Shown here one piece after another: positions 54,944 through 63,802 of a DNA stretch of 64,000 nt. Position 1 is the stretch's first letter, and the number at the start of each line of letters is the position of its first letter. Location: positions 1 to 64,000 of the forward strand of contig NZ_JAAXPV010000005.1 in NCBI RefSeq assembly GCF_012396615.1, read 5' to 3'. A program made the translations under genes and the position numbers. This DNA is from Rothia terrae (GTDB lineage: Bacteria; Actinomycetota; Actinomycetes; Actinomycetales; Micrococcaceae). The notes under the pieces are model-generated. The model saw nothing but the letters and a program-made list of their open reading frames with translations, was not told the DNA's origin and made no database searches.

Positions 54944-55714
54944 ATGTACGAGAATATTCTGACTGAAGCCCGCGGACGTGTGGGTGTTATTACCCTGAAT
55001 CGCCCGAAAGCTTTGAACGCGCTCAATGAGGCGACTATGCGTGAGGTAGTGGCCGCGGCTACCGAGTTCGACGCGTCGCCTGAGGTTGGCGCAATCGTCC
55101 TGGCCGGTAGTGAGAAGGCTTTTGCGGCGGGCGCCGATATTAAGGAGATGGCTCAGCAATCATACACCAGCATGTACGCCTCTGATTGGTTTGCGCACTG
55201 GGATCGTCTGACGGCACTGCGCACTCCAATCGTGGCAGCAGTTCGCGGCTATGCCCTGGGCGGTGGATGCGAGCTTGCTATGATGGCGGATGTGCTGGTG
55301 GCTAGTGAAAACACTAAGTTTGGGCAGCCCGAGATTAACTTGGGCATCATTCCGGGTATGGGTGGTTCGCAGCGTTTGACGCGCGCCGTCGGCAAGGCGA
55401 AGGCAATGGACATGGTGCTGACCGGACGCATGATGGACGGCGTCGAGGCTGAGCGTGCCGGGTTGGTGTCACGCCTGGTGGATGATAAGCAGATTCTGCC
55501 TATCGCCCTCGAGATTGCCGAAACCATCGCGGGCAAGTCTAAGCACGCGTCACAGGTTGCGAAAGAGGCAGTGAACGCCGCCTTCGAGACCACGCTGACG
55601 CAGGGCGTCCTCTTTGAGCGCCGAACCTTCCACTCGCTCTTTGCCACCGAAGACCAAAAAGAAGGTATGGCTGCCTTCGTTGAGAAGCGCAAGGCGGACT
55701 TCAAGCACCGGTAG
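54944..55714 (+). CDS. Enoyl-CoA hydratase
   Basis: 256 residues; the second of two ATGs (54941, 54944) is preferred from the spacing to AAGGAG. Crotonase landmarks: [11 protein letters not shown] (about 20), [11 protein letters not shown] (oxyanion, about 58), [13 protein letters not shown] (about 98), and the catalytic pair in [17 protein letters not shown] (about 127). Short-chain enoyl-CoA hydration in fatty- or amino-acid degradation is expected. Followed by hairpin H2. Confidence 0.93.
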   Translation: MYENILTEARGRVGVITLNRPKALNALNEATMREVVAAATEFDASPEVGAIVLAGSEKAFAAGADIKEMAQQSYTSMYASDWFAHWDRLTALRTPIVAAVRGYALGGGCELAMMADVLVASENTKFGQPEINLGIIPGMGGSQRLTRAVGKAKAMDMVLTGRMMDGVEAERAGLVSRLVDDKQILPIALEIAETIAGKSKHASQVAKEAVNAAFETTLTQGVLFERRTFHSLFATEDQKEGMAAFVEKRKADFKHR

Positions 55715-55744
55715 GAAAGACGAATTTACTTTTGTTTTAGCTTC

Positions 55745-55810
55745 AGTTGGACATCGACTGACAATATCCCTTAAACGCCAGCCCGCGCCATTGCCAGTCG
55801 ACGCCCAACT
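55745..55810. repeat. Conserved-loop hairpin H, copy 2
   Basis: 21-base arms (55745-55765, 55790-55810) pair with three A/C mismatches; loop 55766-55789 contains TCCCTTAAACGCCA then GCCC-GCGCC, almost the loop of copy 1 while the arms differ completely. Lies between echA-type gene and a convergent acetyltransferase gene. Confidence 0.85.
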
Positions 55811-55837
55811 TACGCAGCGCACCGTCATAAGCTAATC

Positions 55838-56428
55838 CTAAAGATACTTCTCTAATCGTGTGTTTAGCAGGTTTTGCACTGCGGGCCATTCGTCGCGCAC
55901 GATCGAGTACTGCGCGGTGTCGCGCAGTGAGCCGTCGGGCATGCGTCGGTCATTACGCAAAATTCCGTCTAAGGACGCGCCGATAGCCTCGATGGCGGCG
56001 CGCGATTGCATGTTGAATTTGTGGGTTTTGAAGTTTACTGAAATGCACTCAAGCTCTTCAAAGCAGTGCGTGAGCAGCAGTAGCTTGGATTCAATGTTGG
56101 TGCCGGTGCGCTGGGCGCTCGCCGCATTCCAGGTATAACCGATTTCAAGGCGGGGTGCTTCGCGCAAAATATCCGCCAAGGACGTCATACCTATGACCTT
56201 GTTGTCATGCAGTCGACGCGTAGCAAAGGGAACCATCAGACCCGCGTCCAAAAGCGCCAGGCGACGTTTGATTTCCGCTTCCATCCCCTCGGGCGTGGGC
56301 ACGGTGGTGTACCAGATCTTCCAGACGTCACCGTCAGCACTTGCTTCTTGTAAGTCTGCGAGGTGATCGAGTGAAAGTGGCTCAAGCTGAACAAGCGAGC
56401 CGGTGAGGGTAACGGGTCCAATTTCCAT
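55838..56428 (-). CDS. RimJ/RimL-like GNAT acetyltransferase
   Basis: 196 residues. The N-terminus (PVTLTGSLVQLEPLSLDH) and LEIGYTWNAASAQRTGTNIESKLLLLTHCFEEL (in two parts, about 91-125) mark an Acetyltransf_3 domain; the usual pyrophosphate loop is Q-R-T-G-T-N. Substrate could be a ribosomal protein or small molecule; unknown. Confidence 0.85.
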   Translation of the reverse strand: MEIGPVTLTGSLVQLEPLSLDHLADLQEASADGDVWKIWYTTVPTPEGMEAEIKRRLALLDAGLMVPFATRRLHDNKVIGMTSLADILREAPRLEIGYTWNAASAQRTGTNIESKLLLLTHCFEELECISVNFKTHKFNMQSRAAIEAIGASLDGILRNDRRMPDGSLRDTAQYSIVRDEWPAVQNLLNTRLEKYL

Positions 56429-56517
56429 AGTCTGACACTATAAAACTCTGTCGGGCTTGGCACGCAGGTTACGCAACGTGTTTATGACTATCTAGCTTTC
56501 ACAGTAAAGTAAGGTGC

Positions 56518-56811
56518 ATGAGTAAAGATTCAAATGAGCTGGTTGAAGCACGGCTGTTCCTCACCACTGTTGCGCAGCATCTTGACCTTGATCCTAAGAC
56601 TGTTCAGGACGCCATGCCCTTCCTGCTGGGTATGACCAAAAACGTGGCTCACAAGGCGATACGCCCTGCCGCGCCTTTGACGGCTTTCCTGGTGGGTTTG
56701 GCTACCGCGCAGGCATCCGACAGTAAAACCTCTATTGATGTTGAGGTGGTGCGCGCGCAGATCGTCAAGGCAGAGGCAGCTATCGAAGAGTGGATTAGCG
56801 AGCAGAACTGA
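56518..56811 (+). CDS. DUF6457 protein, molybdopterin-gene partner
   Basis: 97 residues, mostly helical, with ARLFLTTVAQHLDLD and RPAAPLTAFLVGLATAQA. This domain is often found fused or next to molybdopterin-guanylyltransferase or fdhD in actinobacteria. Its stop overlaps the fdhD start by one base, which indicates translational coupling and a role in molybdenum-cofactor enzymes. Confidence 0.8.
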   Translation: MSKDSNELVEARLFLTTVAQHLDLDPKTVQDAMPFLLGMTKNVAHKAIRPAAPLTAFLVGLATAQASDSKTSIDVEVVRAQIVKAEAAIEEWISEQN

Positions 56812-57644
56812 TGGGCAGAATTAACAAATCAGTTTCAACCACCAAGGTCACACGTAACGCTGATGGCACCTTTAACTTCAATAAGCGCGCGGACGCTGTC
56901 ACCGCCGAGGAGCCGCTGGAAATCCGTCTGAGCGGTACGACGATTACCACCACCATGCGCACGCCTGGTCACGATATTGAGCTGGCGCACGGCTTTTTGC
57001 ACTCCGAGGGCATGATTAAGTCTGCTGCAGAGGTTACCAATGCCCGCTACTGTGCTGGCGCAACCGGCCCTGACGGCCAGAATACCTACAACGTACTGGA
57101 TGTAACGCCTATTAGCACTGTTCGTGCACCTGGCTTGGAAAACCTGCGCTTGACGGTCACTAACTCGGCCTGCGGTATCTGCGGCTCAACCTCAATCTCG
57201 CAGATTATGGATAAATCCCATCGTCCCATTGAGCCACTGGCCTTAGACCCAGGGCTCATTCTGGAACTGCCGAATATCCTGCGTGACCAGCAGAAACAGT
57301 TCAAGCGCACCGGCGGTATTCACGCGGCGGGCGTCTTCGAATCTGATGGCACGCTGATCGTTGCTCGCGAAGATATTGGACGCCACAACGCAGCAGACAA
57401 AGTCATTGGCCACCTGATGCTCGAAAACACCTTAGACAAGCCAGGACGCATCCTGGTGATGAGCTCACGCGCATCCTTTGAGCTGGTGCAAAAGGCCATC
57501 ATGGCAGGATTCTCTGCCTTGATTACTGTTAGCGCGGCGTCATCACTCGCCGTTGACTTAGCGCGCGAAGCAGGTTTGACGCTGGTAGCTTTTGCCCGTG
57601 ATAACCGCTTTAACCTCTACTCCGGCGAACTCATTGAACAGTAA
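56811..57644 (+). CDS. fdhD: Formate dehydrogenase accessory sulfurtransferase
   Basis: 277 residues. The sulfur-transfer motif NSACGICGSTS carries C121 and C124. RTPGHDIELAHGFLHSEG (about 46), RTGGIHAAGVF (about 165) and REDIGRHNAADKVIG (about 187) match FdhD. It transfers sulfur to the molybdenum cofactor of formate dehydrogenases. Ninety bases upstream of the fdhF-like gene. Confidence 0.95.
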   Translation: MGRINKSVSTTKVTRNADGTFNFNKRADAVTAEEPLEIRLSGTTITTTMRTPGHDIELAHGFLHSEGMIKSAAEVTNARYCAGATGPDGQNTYNVLDVTPISTVRAPGLENLRLTVTNSACGICGSTSISQIMDKSHRPIEPLALDPGLILELPNILRDQQKQFKRTGGIHAAGVFESDGTLIVAREDIGRHNAADKVIGHLMLENTLDKPGRILVMSSRASFELVQKAIMAGFSALITVSAASSLAVDLAREAGLTLVAFARDNRFNLYSGELIEQ

Positions 57645-57734
57645 ACTGTCGCATTTTAGTAAGTCACTCTTGTAATCTTTAACAACACGCAACCAAGAAA
57701 AGTCATACCACCACAACCCTGTTAGGTTAGAGCT

Positions 57735-60053
57735 ATGAACGCTCCACTAGAATCAAAGAATATGCCGACGGTGAGTCGCGTTAGTGCAATCGCTAACGAG
57801 TACGACCACCCCAAAGTCGGTCACCGCGTCAAAGCGGCAGCAGGCACTGGCGGTGTCTTGCATGCAATGCAGCATGCGGTGCCCGCTCGTGGCCTTTTGC
57901 CCCTGATTAATATGAACCAGCACGGTGGCATCGACTGCCCCGGCTGTGCCTGGCCCGAGCCTAACCAGCAGGAACTTAATTTTGTTGAATTCTGCGAAAA
58001 CGGTGCTAAGGCTGTTGCAGAAGAAACCACCCCCGACCGTGCGGGTGCTGACTTCTGGGCAGAATACAGCGTGACCGAACTGCGCGATAAGACCGACCAC
58101 TGGTTGGGCAAGCGTGGACGTATCACTGAGCCGTTGCTCTACGATCGCTCATCGGGTGATGACCACTACCGCCCTGTTTCTTGGGAAAAGGCTTTCTCGC
58201 TGATTGCTGACCAGCTCAAGCGCACCGACCCCAATAAGGCTGTTTTCTACACCTCAGGACGCGCGTCCAACGAGGCAGCATATGCCTTCCAGCTTTTGGC
58301 CCGCCGCATGGGTTCTAACAACCTGCCCGACTGTGGCAACCTCTGCCACGAGTCAACCGGTACCGCTTTGAGCCAGACTGTTGGCCTAGGCAAGGGTTCT
58401 ATCACCATGAAGGATTTGGAGACCACTGATCTCTATATCTCTATTGGTCAGAACCCCGGCACCAACCACCCCCGCGCGCTGACTACCTTCAAGAAGATGA
58501 AGGAAAACGGCGGCAAAATGGTTGTTCTCAACCCCATGCCCGAGACCGGTCTGATGAAGTTCAACGAGCCTCAGTCCATTAAGGGTGGCCTTGGCATCTC
58601 AGAGAAGCTCGCTGATGAGTACCTGCAGGTTCGTCTGGACGGTGACCGCGCTTTCTTTCAGCAGCTCAGCAAGGAACTGATTAAGCGCGATGCTCTCGAC
58701 TGGGTATTCCTTAACCGCTTCTGCTCAGGCTATGAAGAGACCATTGAGCACATCAAAAACCTGGACGACGCTGAACTTGAGCGCGGCTCAAACATCTCTA
58801 AGGCTGAAGTCTCAAAGATCGCTGACATGGTAGAGAAGGCCGACTCAGCAGTTGTTGGCTGGACGCTCGGCGTCACCCAGCACAAGAACGCTGTTTCAAC
58901 CCTGCGCGAAGTTGTGAACTTCTTGCTGCTCACCGGCAACATGGGCAAGCCCGGCGCAGGTACCGCACCCTTCCGCGGCCACTCCAACGTACAGGGCAAC
59001 CGCACCGTCGGCATCTGGGAAAAGATGCCCGACCGCTTCATGAACGCCCTGCAGGAATACTTCGGCTTTGAAGTACCCAAGGAGCACGGTCTAGATACCG
59101 TTCAGTCACTGCAGCAGATGCGCGACGGCAACAACCAGTTCTTCATGTCGCTCGGCGGCAACCTGGTGCGCGTCGCATCCGACACCACCGCCTGCGAAAA
59201 CGGCATGAGCCAGCAGGAAATGACCGTTCACCTTTCCACCAAGCCCAACGGTTCACATGCGTGGCCCGGTGAAAAATCACTGATTCTGCCTGTTCGCGCT
59301 CGCACCGACCTCGACATGCAAAAGTCAGGTCCGCAGAAGGTTACCGTTGAGAACTCGGCTGGCGTGGTGTCAGCATCCATCGGTAAGCGCACCGCTAACA
59401 AGGATCTTAACCTCAAGTCAGAGGTCGATATCATCTGCTCCGTTGGCCGTGAAACCTTTGGCGATGACTTCTGGCAACCCATGATTGACGACTACGGTGT
59501 AATCCGCGATGCTATCGAAGGTACTATTCCCGGTTTTGAGCGCTACAACGAGCGCATCGAAAAACCCGGTGGCTTCTACCTGCCCAACGGCCCGCGTCAG
59601 CGTGTCTTTAACACCGATGACGGTCGCGCGCACCTGACCATTAACCAGACCAACGTTCTTGACGTTCCTGAAGGCCACCTGCTGATGTCGACCGTGCGTT
59701 CGCACGATCAGTTCAACTCAACCATCTATGGTTTGGATGACCGCTACCGTGGCGTTCGCGAGGGTCGTCGCGTGATTTTCATGAACAAGGAAGACATTCG
59801 CGAACTTGGTTTAGCTGACGGCGAGCTGGTAGACATCGTTTCGGTGTGGTCGGACGGCGAGCGTCGTGCACCTAGCTTCCGCGTGGTTGAATACGATCAT
59901 GCTAAGGGCTGTACCTCAACCTATTTCCCCGAGGCAAATGTGCTTGTACCCCTGGACTCAGTTGCAGAAGAATCAAACACCCCGGTCTACAAGTCGGTTT
60001 TGATTCGCCTGGAATCCTTGGGCAAGAACGCTAAGGATCTCGAGAAGAAGTAA
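57735..60053 (+). CDS. FdhF/YdeP-family molybdopterin oxidoreductase
   Basis: 772 residues of the molybdopterin-bisMGD superfamily. An N-terminal DCPGCAWPEP (C68, C71) motif, then YTSGRASNEAAYAFQLL (about 172), CGNLCHESTGTAL (about 198), GQNPGTNHPRAL (about 238) and a C-terminal molydop-binding domain (RSHDQFNSTIYGLDDRYRG about 655) fit the YdeP-like branch. This branch lacks the full N-terminal 4Fe-4S cysteine set of classical FdhF, so formate as substrate is uncertain. No electron-transfer subunit gene is nearby. Confidence 0.88.
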   Translation: MNAPLESKNMPTVSRVSAIANEYDHPKVGHRVKAAAGTGGVLHAMQHAVPARGLLPLINMNQHGGIDCPGCAWPEPNQQELNFVEFCENGAKAVAEETTPDRAGADFWAEYSVTELRDKTDHWLGKRGRITEPLLYDRSSGDDHYRPVSWEKAFSLIADQLKRTDPNKAVFYTSGRASNEAAYAFQLLARRMGSNNLPDCGNLCHESTGTALSQTVGLGKGSITMKDLETTDLYISIGQNPGTNHPRALTTFKKMKENGGKMVVLNPMPETGLMKFNEPQSIKGGLGISEKLADEYLQVRLDGDRAFFQQLSKELIKRDALDWVFLNRFCSGYEETIEHIKNLDDAELERGSNISKAEVSKIADMVEKADSAVVGWTLGVTQHKNAVSTLREVVNFLLLTGNMGKPGAGTAPFRGHSNVQGNRTVGIWEKMPDRFMNALQEYFGFEVPKEHGLDTVQSLQQMRDGNNQFFMSLGGNLVRVASDTTACENGMSQQEMTVHLSTKPNGSHAWPGEKSLILPVRARTDLDMQKSGPQKVTVENSAGVVSASIGKRTANKDLNLKSEVDIICSVGRETFGDDFWQPMIDDYGVIRDAIEGTIPGFERYNERIEKPGGFYLPNGPRQRVFNTDDGRAHLTINQTNVLDVPEGHLLMSTVRSHDQFNSTIYGLDDRYRGVREGRRVIFMNKEDIRELGLADGELVDIVSVWSDGERRAPSFRVVEYDHAKGCTSTYFPEANVLVPLDSVAEESNTPVYKSVLIRLESLGKNAKDLEKK

Positions 60054-60068
60054 GCTCTTCTTGCGCTG

Positions 60069-60105
60069 AAAAGTGCCCCACTGCGGTATGCAGTGGGGCA
60101 CTTTT
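60069..60105 (+). terminator. Terminator after the fdhF-like gene
   Basis: AAAAGTGCCCCACTG, loop CGGTATG, CAGTGGGGCACTTTT: a perfect 15-bp stem ending in TTTT. Confidence 0.9.
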
Positions 60106-60132
60106 GCGTTTGCCGGTGTTTTGCGCAAAAAA

Positions 60133-60192
60133 TTACTCCTAAAATGCGTTTGTACTGACACTGGCGTCAGTACAAACGCATTTTGGGAGTAA
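60133..60192. repeat. Palindromic repeat family C, copy 4
   Basis: The most perfect and most diverged copy: TTACTCCTAAAATGCGTTTGTACTGAC in outline, with compensating changes GTACAAACGCATTTT on the other arm. Between convergent fdhF-like and GAPDH genes, just after an ordinary terminator. Confidence 0.88.
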
Positions 60193-60232
60193 CTCTTAGG
60201 CAGGACGCGCCGGAGGCTTTAGAGGGCCGGCC

Positions 60233-61681
60233 TTACAATTCCTCGGGCTTAGGGAAGACCGGGGTGGTGCGTCCTGACATGGTCTCAAGCACGCGGATGA
60301 CCTGTGATGAGTAGCCGAACTCGTTGTCGTACCAGACGTAGACGATGACGCTGACGGGGGTGACGATGGTTGCGAGGCCGTCAACAACGCCCGCTGCGCG
60401 TGAGCCTACGAAGTCGGTGGAGACGACCTCGTGTGAGTCGGTGTAGTCAATCTGGCGACGCAGCGGTGATTTGAGTGCTGCTTCGCGCAGGATGTTGTTG
60501 AGTTCGTCCTTGTCAGCCGGCAGTTTGTCGAGCTGTAGGTTGAGGATTGCCATGGAGACGTCCGGGGTGGGAACGCGAATAGCGTTACCGGTGAGCTTGC
60601 CTTCAAGCTGCGGCAGAGCCTTGGATACAGCCTTCGCTGCACCAGTCTCGGTGATGACCATGTTCAGTGCTGCGGAGCGTCCGCGGCGGTCACCCTTATG
60701 GAAGTTGTCGATCAGGTTCTGATCGTTGGTGAAGGAGTGAACGGTCTCAACGTGGCCGTGTATTACACCGTACTCGTCGTCGAGGACTTTGAGGACGGGG
60801 GTGATCGCGTTGGTGGTGCAGGATGCCGCTGAGACAACGACGTCTGAGTCTTCGATAGTGTCATCGTTGACGCCGCAGACAATGTTCTTCATGCCCTTAC
60901 CCGGTGCGGTGAGCAGTGCGCGCTTGATGCCCTTTGACTTCAGGTGCTGGCTCAGTGACTCTTCGTCGCGCCAGCGTCCGGTGTTGTCTACAACGATGGC
61001 GTTGTTGATGCCGTAGGCGGTATAGTCGATGTCTGACGGGTCTGAGGCGTAGATGAACTGGATGGGGGTACCGTTGGCGATGATGGTATTGGTTTCTTCA
61101 TCAATGCGGATGGTGCCTTTGAAGGCGCCGTGCACGGAGTCGCGGCGAAGCAGCGAGGCACGCTTGTAGAGGTCGATGTCTGAGTTCTTGCGAACAACAA
61201 CTGCGCGCAGTGCTAGGTCTGAGCCGGATGAACGCTCGAGTAGGATGCGTGCGAGCAGGCGGCCGATGCGTCCAAAGCCGTAGAGAACAACGTCCTGGGC
61301 AGGCTGAGTATCGGTGCCCTTCTTGCCTACGACCTCGGAGAATTCTTCGCGCAACCAGCCTTCGAGGTCTGAGGACTTTGATGCCTCAAACTTGTGCCAG
61401 AGAGCTGCAATATCAACGGATGCTGCGCCGAGTTCGAGGCTGCTGAGAACCTGCAGCATCTTGAGGGAATCTGCTGGGTTGAGTTCAGCGGTGTCAACCT
61501 GACGGGCAAAGCGGTGCGCCTTGAGAATCTGAATGACTGACTTGTTGATGAGGCTTCTGCCGTGAATGCTCACCACCACATGGTTTTCGCGGTTGAGCTT
61601 GCCAATCAGAGGGATCATTGCCTCTGCTTCTGCTTCGCTTGCAACCCACTGTTCGTGAGCGTTTGCGGTAGAAATAGTCAC
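60233..61681 (-). CDS. gap: Glyceraldehyde-3-phosphate dehydrogenase, long actinobacterial form
   Basis: 482 residues from GTG at 61681 (GAAGAAGG upstream). An extra N-terminal helical region of about 130 residues precedes the NAD-binding domain (VVLYGFGRIGRLLARIL). Catalytic SAASCTTNAITP has the nucleophilic Cys near 287, and WYDNEFGYSSQV closes the domain. It converts glyceraldehyde-3-P and 1,3-bisphosphoglycerate. The long type is common in actinobacteria; preference for NAD or NADP is not settled by the sequence. Confidence 0.92.
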   Translation of the reverse strand: MTISTANAHEQWVASEAEAEAMIPLIGKLNRENHVVVSIHGRSLINKSVIQILKAHRFARQVDTAELNPADSLKMLQVLSSLELGAASVDIAALWHKFEASKSSDLEGWLREEFSEVVGKKGTDTQPAQDVVLYGFGRIGRLLARILLERSSGSDLALRAVVVRKNSDIDLYKRASLLRRDSVHGAFKGTIRIDEETNTIIANGTPIQFIYASDPSDIDYTAYGINNAIVVDNTGRWRDEESLSQHLKSKGIKRALLTAPGKGMKNIVCGVNDDTIEDSDVVVSAASCTTNAITPVLKVLDDEYGVIHGHVETVHSFTNDQNLIDNFHKGDRRGRSAALNMVITETGAAKAVSKALPQLEGKLTGNAIRVPTPDVSMAILNLQLDKLPADKDELNNILREAALKSPLRRQIDYTDSHEVVSTDFVGSRAAGVVDGLATIVTPVSVIVYVWYDNEFGYSSQVIRVLETMSGRTTPVFPKPEEL

Positions 61682-62122
61682 AGTGCGACCTTCTTCCTCG
61701 GCACCTGCCTCATTGCAGTTACCGGTAGGGCACAAAATTGGTGTGCGATTTTTTGTGTCGGCGTGCTGGTGCCAGAACAATCAGTGAGCGACCGAACCGT
61801 CCTTGAACCGAGCACTCTAGCACCAGCTTATACGGTGAGCCCGCGCGGTGCACAGTTGAAGCGCAATATGTAGCTTGGTTACACAGCGGGTGGACGCATT
61901 GGGACGAGTTGGGTGCTGACGTTCGGACGGGGGCGAAAAGCACTGGCCCTGCGCCATAAAGCAACACAAGCCGTACCGAGCGACGCTGGCGTCACTGTTG
62001 GGTGTATGTTCAAAGGGTTATACCCATAACATCTTGCGAAAACAGTAACCACAGCCGTGCGGTATCGGTGTCCTAGCACCAGATTTTCCGAGAACCGTGC
62101 ACGGAATATAAAAGATATAAAA
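61682..62122. other. 441-bp region upstream of GAPDH
   Basis: No convincing gene. It should contain the gap promoter and, at the right end, the promoter for the small membrane-protein genes. Frames open on the minus strand here have no family likeness and no ribosome site. GGGTTATACCC near 62017 is a small inverted repeat. Confidence 0.5.
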
Positions 62123-62236
62123 ATGAAATTTAAACGTAAGCCACTGGATAAAAACGGCAATACTATTTGGGACTACGTGTGGCTTGTGATCCTGCTAATC
62201 GTCATCGTAAAAATCATTGAAATTCTGCCCTTTTAG
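62123..62236 (+). CDS. 37-residue membrane peptide, unknown
   Basis: ATG at 62123 opens a frame with a basic N-terminus (KFKRKPLDKNGN) and one hydrophobic helix (DYVWLVILLIVIVKIIEILPF). It lies 53 bases before the next membrane-protein gene, same strand. Ribosome site is weak (AAAAGAT). Plausible small membrane protein; coding status unproven. Confidence 0.45.
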   Translation: MKFKRKPLDKNGNTIWDYVWLVILLIVIVKIIEILPF

Positions 62237-62289
62237 AATGAACCACTTTTCTTGCCGTCAGGCGAGACAATACCTAAAGAAACGCGGAA

Positions 62290-62721
62290 ATGTCAGAAAA
62301 TCCCAAGAGCCAGGCCACTGGCACTGCTCAGGCTAAGAACCCCCAATCTTCGATTGCAACTGAAAGGCTCAAGCGCACCTATGAACACGGCAAAAAATCA
62401 CTCACAGCTCTGTCAATAGTTTTATTAGCAGGTGCTAGCGATGTGATTGAGTCAGCGTTCAAGCGGTCGCTCACTGTCGATGGCATCATTATCTGGCTTC
62501 TTGGTGTGACGCTTCTTGCCTATCTTTACTTTAAAAAGAAATCTTTGAGCCCAAAGATTCTGGGGTTCACGTTTGTGGTTATCGCTTTACTAGCAGTGAT
62601 GCTCCACTCCATTAATGGGTCTTATACCTGGCTCATGGCGAAGTATTCAATGGTCTATGGCATGGCTTATCTTTCTCTGACATATCTCATCGCTAAATAC
62701 AGGGCAAGGGCAGAAGACTAG
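62290..62721 (+). CDS. Hypothetical membrane protein
   Basis: 143 residues. A polar N-terminus of about 40 residues is followed by four probable transmembrane segments (about 40-55, 60-80, 88-105, 112-135) and a basic/acidic C-terminus. No family recognised. It may form a unit with the 37-residue peptide upstream. Confidence 0.65.
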   Translation: MSENPKSQATGTAQAKNPQSSIATERLKRTYEHGKKSLTALSIVLLAGASDVIESAFKRSLTVDGIIIWLLGVTLLAYLYFKKKSLSPKILGFTFVVIALLAVMLHSINGSYTWLMAKYSMVYGMAYLSLTYLIAKYRARAED

Positions 62722-62779
62722 TCCGACGAAATGCGTTCACTCCCGCGTCTCTTCCCACCTCCGCTGGTAAAATTGAGCC

Positions 62780-63724
62780 ATGTTGACTGTAATTGGCGAA
62801 GCCCTCGTAGACGTTGTTAAGCGTCCTGACCAGCCCGAACACGCGTACCCCGGTGGTAGCCCCATGAATGTGGCTATCGGTGTCTCCCGTTTGGGGCACA
62901 AGACCCAGTTCATCGGCCGCTATGGTGACGATGAGAACGGCAAGATGATCGACGCGCACCTGCGCGACTCCGGCGTCCTTCTGCCTGTGGGTGCTGACGA
63001 TAAAAAGACATCCACTGCCCAGGCGAACATCGGTGAAACCGGTGCCGCCGAATACGAGTTCGATCTCGACTGGTCGCTGGACGCCGCCAAAGACACCCTG
63101 CGCGAGGTTGCCGAAACAGCCACCGCAATCCACGTAGGCTCCATTGGCGCAATGCTCGAACCCGGTGCAACAACCGTCGTCGAAACCCTGCAGGCAGCAG
63201 ACGGCACCGCGCTGATTACCTATGACCCCAACTGTCGTCCCACTATCATTCCCGACTCATCCGTCGCCCGCGACTGGGCGCAGCGCATCATCAAGCACGC
63301 CGATGTTGTCAAAGCAAGCGACGAAGACCTGCTGTGGCTCTACCCCAACCGCACCCTCGAAGACACCGCGAAAGCATGGCTAGAAGCCGGCGTTAACCTC
63401 GTGATCGTGACGCGCGGTGAAATGGGCCCCTGCGCCTTCACCAAGTCAGTGGCATCCCAGGGTGTCGCAGTCCCCGCGCACAAGGTAGAGGTAGCAGACA
63501 CCGTCGGCGCTGGCGACTCCCTCATGGCAGCGCTGATTACCACCCTGTTAGACCGCGGCATCGAAGGTGCAGACGCATCCACAAAAATTGAGGAACTCAC
63601 CGAAGACGACCTCAAAGAAATCCTGACCTTCAGCGCAACCGCAGCGGGCATCACCGTCTCACGCGCAGGCGCTCACCCGCCCACTCGCGAAGAACTAGAG
63701 ACGGTTCTCAGCAACCGCAAGTAA
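62780..63724 (+). CDS. PfkB-family sugar kinase (fructokinase-like)
   Basis: 314 residues of the ribokinase superfamily. N-terminal GEALVDVV and GGSPMNVAIGVSRLG (about 26-40) and the C-terminal active-site motif DTVGAGDSLMAAL (about 236-248, catalytic Asp in GAGD) are clear. Closest in style to fructokinases. No transporter or hydrolase is next to it to define the sugar. Confidence 0.9.
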   Translation: MLTVIGEALVDVVKRPDQPEHAYPGGSPMNVAIGVSRLGHKTQFIGRYGDDENGKMIDAHLRDSGVLLPVGADDKKTSTAQANIGETGAAEYEFDLDWSLDAAKDTLREVAETATAIHVGSIGAMLEPGATTVVETLQAADGTALITYDPNCRPTIIPDSSVARDWAQRIIKHADVVKASDEDLLWLYPNRTLEDTAKAWLEAGVNLVIVTRGEMGPCAFTKSVASQGVAVPAHKVEVADTVGAGDSLMAALITTLLDRGIEGADASTKIEELTEDDLKEILTFSATAAGITVSRAGAHPPTREELETVLSNRK

Positions 63725-63735
63725 TCGCTAGTATG

Positions 63736-63767
63736 GAGGGTGTACTCGAGAAATCGTGTGCACCCTC
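63736..63767 (+). terminator. Hairpin after the PfkB kinase gene
   Basis: GAGGGTG (63736-63742) pairs with CACCCTC (63761-63767), 11 bases past the stop; GCGGTTTCTT follows. Confidence 0.65.
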
Positions 63768-63802
63768 GCGGTTTCTTAGACGCATATATTCAAGGAGGAA
63801 TC

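Noticed and set aside
61879-62160. Minus-strand frame upstream of GAPDH
   Set aside because: Arg/Ser-rich shadow composition, no start site, overlaps the small membrane peptide on the other strand.
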